Shown here: positions 60,413-64,000 of the stretch, piece by piece
Layout of the letters: every line of letters begins with the position of its first letter
How positions within the stretch are numbered: the first letter of the stretch is position 1
From: JASBYZ01 sp029983705
Lineage (GTDB): Bacteria; Actinomycetota; Coriobacteriia; Coriobacteriales; JAEZZM01
Direction of reading: 5' to 3'
Assembly (NCBI GenBank): GCA_965119715.1
Contig: OZ221969.1
Span: 310,001-374,000, forward strand
DNA length: 64,000 nt
Program-made: the position numbers and the translations under genes
The notes under the pieces: generated by a model
The model's database searches: none
Told to the model about the DNA's origin: nothing
Seen by the model: the letters and a program-made list of their open reading frames with translations, nothing else

Positions 60413-60438
60413 TAATCCCTAGTATAATATAGGGATTA
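60413..60438. promoter_or_regulatory. Palindromic operator overlapping the -10 of the Rrf2 gene
   Basis: TAATCCCTA (60413-60421) and TAGGGATTA (60430-60438) are perfect 9-bp arms around GTATAATA, which contains the -10 hexamer TATAAT (60423-60428). No good -35 is seen. The position and 26-bp size fit autoregulation by the Rrf2 dimer encoded just downstream. Confidence 0.75.
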
Positions 60439-60453
60439 GATAGGAGGATGGGT

Positions 60454-60894
60454 ATGCAAGTTTCTACTAAAGGTAGGTATGCACTGCGTTTGATGGTTGA
60501 CTTAGGTAGTGCAGAACCTGATTACTATACTCCCTTACGTGAAGTATCGGAGCGTCAGTCAATTTCAGAAAAATACCTGGAGCAAATTGTGCGTCCACTC
60601 TCAAAAGCGGGCCTTGTAACCAGTGCGCGCGGAGTGTTTGGCGGCTATAAACTCGCACAAGATCCTGAAAATATAACAGTTGGTCAGATTTTACGCTCAG
60701 TTGAGGGTGAGTTGGCGCCTATACCATGCTCAAAGCGTGAGGCAGAGTGCATTCGTACTAACACCTGCGTTACTAAAGATGTATGGCAGTCAATTAAAGA
60801 GTCTGTAGATCAGGTGGTTGATAACATCACTCTTCAAGAACTTGTAAACAGAAGCTCACAAAACAGAGGTGCATGTCCAAGCGAGTTAGTATAA
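60454..60894 (+). CDS. Rrf2-family regulator, IscR-like with three cysteines
   Basis: 146 residues. MQVSTKGRYALRLMVDLG begins the winged helix, with the recognition region SISEKYLEQIVRPLSKAGLV and wing ARGVFGGYKLA. Cys92, Cys99 and Cys105 are spaced x6 and x5, close to the IscR pattern (x5, x5), so it may bind an Fe-S cluster and sense cluster supply, iron or oxidants. ATG 60454 has AGGAGG six bases upstream; an ATG two codons earlier touches that site. No isc or suf genes are in the window. Autoregulation is suggested by the palindrome over its promoter. Confidence 0.88.
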   Translation: MQVSTKGRYALRLMVDLGSAEPDYYTPLREVSERQSISEKYLEQIVRPLSKAGLVTSARGVFGGYKLAQDPENITVGQILRSVEGELAPIPCSKREAECIRTNTCVTKDVWQSIKESVDQVVDNITLQELVNRSSQNRGACPSELV

Positions 60895-60948
60895 TCTTCT
60901 TAGTAGGCTAAACCATATAAGAGACGTTTAGAGTAAGAAGGATTAAGC

Positions 60949-61491
60949 TTGACTGATCAACCAAAAGGTTTTGACGCATATTTTGCCGATAAAAAATTAA
61001 AGTCACAACGCGAAAAAGCACAGGTGGATTGTAAGTCTGTGCTTTTTTTAACTAAAGAAGAAATTTCAGAGCTTGAAGATATGCGCGCTCGCGCACTTGA
61101 TGAGTATTGCAAAGAGTACGGGATTTGTCTTGAGAGTAAAGATATAGAAGAAGAACTAGCTGCTCTTCCTGACCGTCTTAAATTAAGCGATAAACTTATC
61201 TTTAGAATGAGTGACCAAGGTGTTTTACTTGCCTATGCTCTTGTATTTTGCTCATGGCCAAAAATTGAAGAGTGGACTATAGAGCAGCTATATATTAACC
61301 CTGATTATAAACGCCAAGGACTTGGTTCAAAGCTTATAAACCAGATTGAAAATGTTGCGAGAACTGCAGAAATTAAAGCAACATCTATTTTAAGTGCCCC
61401 TAAACGTCCTAAGGCCGAAAGTTTTTGGAAAACAATTGGCTATAGAGAGCAAGAGGGTTTTGAGACGCAAGTGTTCAAAAAAGAATTGTAA
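60949..61491 (+). CDS. GNAT-family N-acetyltransferase
   Basis: 180 residues. The acetyl-CoA loop RQGLGSKLINQIE (motif A), preceded by EWTIEQLYINPDYK and followed by SFWKTIGYREQEGFETQVFKKEL, gives a confident GNAT fold in the C-terminal half. The substrate is unknown. Start TTG with AAGGA six bases upstream. A terminator-like hairpin lies 64 bases into the gene. It is 54 bp after the Rrf2 gene and 7 bp before dinG. Confidence 0.85.
   Translation: MTDQPKGFDAYFADKKLKSQREKAQVDCKSVLFLTKEEISELEDMRARALDEYCKEYGICLESKDIEEELAALPDRLKLSDKLIFRMSDQGVLLAYALVFCSWPKIEEWTIEQLYINPDYKRQGLGSKLINQIENVARTAEIKATSILSAPKRPKAESFWKTIGYREQEGFETQVFKKEL
61013..61049 (+). terminator. Intrinsic-terminator-like hairpin inside the GNAT gene
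   Basis: AAAAAGCACAG (61013-61023) pairs perfectly with CTGTGCTTTTT (61037-61047) around a 13-base loop. The 3' arm runs into seven T in a row (61043-61049). Sense orientation, early in the coding sequence, so it may end Rrf2 transcripts or attenuate GNAT-dinG. Confidence 0.55.
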
Positions 61492-61498
61492 GGTCTTT

Positions 61499-64000
61499 GT
61501 GCAAACTATACATCCAGAATTAAAAAATCTCATACTCGCAGGTACTGACCAAGATATTATTGAGCAATATGCAAGCTTAGAAGCGCGCGCTCAAACAAGA
61601 AGTTTTGGCATGCTTGAAGAAGAAGTAGTTATAGTTGATACAGAGACTACAGGTCTTGATTTCAAATCTTGTGAGCTTATACAAATCGCTGCTTGTAGAA
61701 TGCAGGGAAGCGAAATTACCGAAACCTTTAACGAGTTTATTAAACCAAAAAAAGAAATTCCACCCTTTATAGAAAAACTTACCGGCATTAGCAATGCAGA
61801 TGTTGAGCGAGCAAGAAGCGCACAAGAAGTAGTAGCTGATTTTAAGTCATTTGTGTATGGCTCACCTATTGTTGCGCATAATGCAGAGTTTGATCGGGCG
61901 TTTTTAGAGCGGGATGCAGAAGATAACTACATTACAGATTTATGGCTTGATTCACTTGCACTTTCAAGAATTGCGCTTCCGCGGCTTAAAAACCATAAGC
62001 TTGCTAATCTTGCCCAAGCCTTTGGAGCACATTCAGTTTCACACCAAGCTGACGATGATGTCTTAGCGCTTTCAAAAGTGTGGCGTATTATACTTACCGC
62101 TCTTGGTGACATGCCTGCAGGACTGCTGCAGCGCTTTTCAACGATGCATCCAAGTGTTCCCTGGTCTTATCGGCCAGTTTTTGCATACCTTGCTCAAGAG
62201 ATGCCACAGGTATCTTTTTCACTGAGCGCTGCTCGTGATGAGCGTATAAAGCTTGATAGTGGCGAGAAAAAAGAAGATTATTTTGAGCACAATGATACCG
62301 AGCATGTAGATGTAAAGAGGGTGCTCAGCGAGTTTAGCTCAGATGGCATTTTAGGCAAGATGTATGAGGGTTTTGAGCCGAGAGCTGAACAAGTAGAAAT
62401 GGCAAAAGAGGTTACTCAAGCATTTAATATCTCAACTCACAGAGCAATTGAAGCTGGTACGGGTGTTGGTAAATCTATCGCCTACCTTTTACCTTCAGTG
62501 TATATGGCAAAAGAAAATAATTTAACAATAGGCGTTGCAACTAAAACAAATGCGCTTATGGACCAACTTCTAAGCCATGAACTTCCTGCACTTGAAGATG
62601 CAATTGGAGAGCCTTTACGTTACTATGCGCTTAAAGGCTATGATCACTATGCCTGCCTTAAAAAGACAGAAAGTCTTGTGAATTCTCAAAAAGAAGAGGG
62701 CATGAGTGAAGATGTGCTCAATATGCTTGCAATGATTTATGCACATGCATGCCAGTCATCTCACGGAGATTTAGACGAAATAAACTTGTATTGGAAGAAC
62801 TTGCCTCGTGCTGAAGTTACCACAAGCTCTGCTGAGTGTACCAAGCAATACTGTCCTTTTTATCCCAACCGTTGCTATATTCACGGAATGAGAAAGCGTG
62901 CTGAACAGGCTGATATTTTGCTTACAAACCACGCACTCTTACTGAGAGATCTTGAAGTAGACGGAATGATTTTGCCACCAATTAGACATTGGGTTGTGGA
63001 TGAGGCACATTCCTTTGAGGCTGAAGCAAGAAAGCAGTGGGCGCTCAGCATCTCTGAGATAGAACTTAACGGTGCACTTGACGCTTTAGGAAGCATTCGT
63101 TCAGGAGCGCTTGGTCAGCTCACTAAAATTGCCCAGGCACATCCTGGGGCAAATGTTTTGATGTCAGCAATTAATAAGGCATCATCTCAAACAAGTTCAG
63201 TTACAACTGTTTCAAGTGCCTTCTTTTTAGAGCTTAAAAACCTTCAGGTTTTTAATAAGTCTAAGGGAAGCTATACCAATCAAGAAATCTGGATTGGTGA
63301 TGAGATTAGAAGTACTGATATCTGGCAAAGCCTTCTTGAGCAGGGTAAAGCATTTGCGCACCAGCTAGAAAACCTTATAAAACTCTGCAAAGATACAGCA
63401 CGCCTAGGACAAGAAACAGAAGAAGAAAGCTTTTTGGAAATAAATCCTCTCATACAGTCGCTCTCACAAATGCTCAAAGCGCTCAATTTAGTTTTAGACG
63501 GTGAAGACGATAGTTATGTGTTTAGCGCAAACCTAGATAGTCGCGCCTCGGTGATGGCAGAGAGCTTATTAGCTGAGCGATATGATGTGGGTTCTGTATT
63601 TGCAGAAAAGCTCTATCCTGAAGTAGCAAGTGTAATCTATGCCTCAGCAACTATAGCAGTTGGTGAAAACTTTGATCACTTCTTGGCAGCTACCGGTCTT
63701 AATCTTTTAGAGTCTTCAATGTATAAGACGATACAACTTGATAGCTCATATGACTACCAAAGACAGATGTCAGTCATTACTGTCCCAAGTCTTGCTCAAC
63801 CTAACTCTCGTGAATATTTAGATGATATGGAAGAGTTTTTGTACCGAGTACATACAAGTATGGGTGGCTCTACTTTAAGTTTATTTACTAATAGAAGAGA
63901 GATGGAAGAGCTTTATAAGAGATTAAAACCGCGACTGGACTTTGAAGGCCTACAGCTCCAGTGCCAACTTAAGGGAACGTCTATCAAACAAATTCGTGAG
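61499..64000 (+). CDS. dinG: DinG-type helicase with N-terminal DEDDh exonuclease, cut by window edge
   Basis: 834 codons visible, frame open to the end. The exonuclease domain has IVDTETTGLD (Asp47, Glu49), HNAEFDRAF and HQADDDVLAL. The XPD-like helicase follows: Walker A EAGTGVGKS at 318-326, four cysteines of a likely Fe-S site (in YACLKK, AECTKQYCPF and NRCYI), DEAH at 501-504 and SATI near 718. This is the Firmicute/Actinobacterial DinG layout. GTG 61499 has AAGG at good spacing and lies 7 bp after the GNAT gene. The last helicase motifs lie beyond the window. Confidence 0.93.
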   Translation, partial: MQTIHPELKNLILAGTDQDIIEQYASLEARAQTRSFGMLEEEVVIVDTETTGLDFKSCELIQIAACRMQGSEITETFNEFIKPKKEIPPFIEKLTGISNADVERARSAQEVVADFKSFVYGSPIVAHNAEFDRAFLERDAEDNYITDLWLDSLALSRIALPRLKNHKLANLAQAFGAHSVSHQADDDVLALSKVWRIILTALGDMPAGLLQRFSTMHPSVPWSYRPVFAYLAQEMPQVSFSLSAARDERIKLDSGEKKEDYFEHNDTEHVDVKRVLSEFSSDGILGKMYEGFEPRAEQVEMAKEVTQAFNISTHRAIEAGTGVGKSIAYLLPSVYMAKENNLTIGVATKTNALMDQLLSHELPALEDAIGEPLRYYALKGYDHYACLKKTESLVNSQKEEGMSEDVLNMLAMIYAHACQSSHGDLDEINLYWKNLPRAEVTTSSAECTKQYCPFYPNRCYIHGMRKRAEQADILLTNHALLLRDLEVDGMILPPIRHWVVDEAHSFEAEARKQWALSISEIELNGALDALGSIRSGALGQLTKIAQAHPGANVLMSAINKASSQTSSVTTVSSAFFLELKNLQVFNKSKGSYTNQEIWIGDEIRSTDIWQSLLEQGKAFAHQLENLIKLCKDTARLGQETEEESFLEINPLIQSLSQMLKALNLVLDGEDDSYVFSANLDSRASVMAESLLAERYDVGSVFAEKLYPEVASVIYASATIAVGENFDHFLAATGLNLLESSMYKTIQLDSSYDYQRQMSVITVPSLAQPNSREYLDDMEEFLYRVHTSMGGSTLSLFTNRREMEELYKRLKPRLDFEGLQLQCQLKGTSIKQIRE

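Noticed and set aside
61577..63486. Minus-strand ORFs of 60-80 codons across the DinG region
   Set aside because: They lie opposite a continuous 834-codon frame with clear exonuclease and helicase motifs; they are mirror frames.
1..64000. CRISPR array, insertion sequence, prophage or integrative element
   Set aside because: No regularly spaced repeats, transposase, integrase or phage structural genes were seen; nearly all genes are core or conserved, and composition shows no obvious island.

Overview
The window is 64 kb of ordinary chromosome around the replication origin of a low-GC, Gram-positive-type bacterium. The gene order rpmH-oriC-dnaA-dnaN-recF-DUF721-gyrB-gyrA is common in Actinomycetota. 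A class B sortase, a lipoprotein foldase, a CcdA-TlpA fusion and an AT-rich composition, with no outer-membrane genes, make an anaerobic Coriobacteriia (Atopobiaceae-like) chromosome my best guess. That placement is inference from content, not a database match. I see no rRNA, CRISPR array, insertion sequence, prophage or integrated plasmid.

Layout. Positions 1-45092 are the left replichore, with most genes on the minus strand. It holds purF-purM-purN-purH (purH runs off the left edge) behind a sortase; purE-folA; a molybdenum pair (moeA and a MOT1-type molybdate permease); a radical SAM gene; a thioredoxin-fused CcdA; a purA-purD-Nudix-ABC exporter run; dnaB; the rpsF-ssb-rpsR-rplI operon; a cluster of unknown membrane proteins; tRNA-Ser x2 running straight into aroK-aroA-aroC; typA; a glyoxalase / mini-rubredoxin / J-protein run; tRNA-Ile and tRNA-Ala; and gyrA-gyrB-DUF721-recF-dnaN-dnaA. 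oriC lies at about 45.1-45.6 kb. The right replichore is mostly plus strand: rpmH-rnpA-yidD-yidC-jag-rsmG, a perfect parS, parA-parB, an AddAB-like nuclease whose AddB is split in two, ddl, an Rrf2 regulator, a GNAT and a DinG helicase-exonuclease cut by the right edge.

How it works together. The origin block carries the initiator, sliding clamp, gyrase, probable helicase loader and ParABS segregation system within about 15 kb. DnaA-box-like sequence also occurs upstream of dnaB, 26 kb away. A GHKL-ATPase fused to a winged helix sits between oriC and dnaA and reads into dnaA; this is the most interesting unexplained gene here.

A recurring structural theme is strong stem-loops at the 5' edge of genes. 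Some lie just upstream of the ribosome binding site (purF, DUF4013 gene), one wraps the start site (addB-like), and others lie in the first 100 bases of coding sequence (rsmG, GNAT, HAD). These could be attenuators or terminators of upstream units that overlap the next gene. Several start codons were moved inward from the longest ORF because a Shine-Dalgarno sequence clearly fits the inner start.
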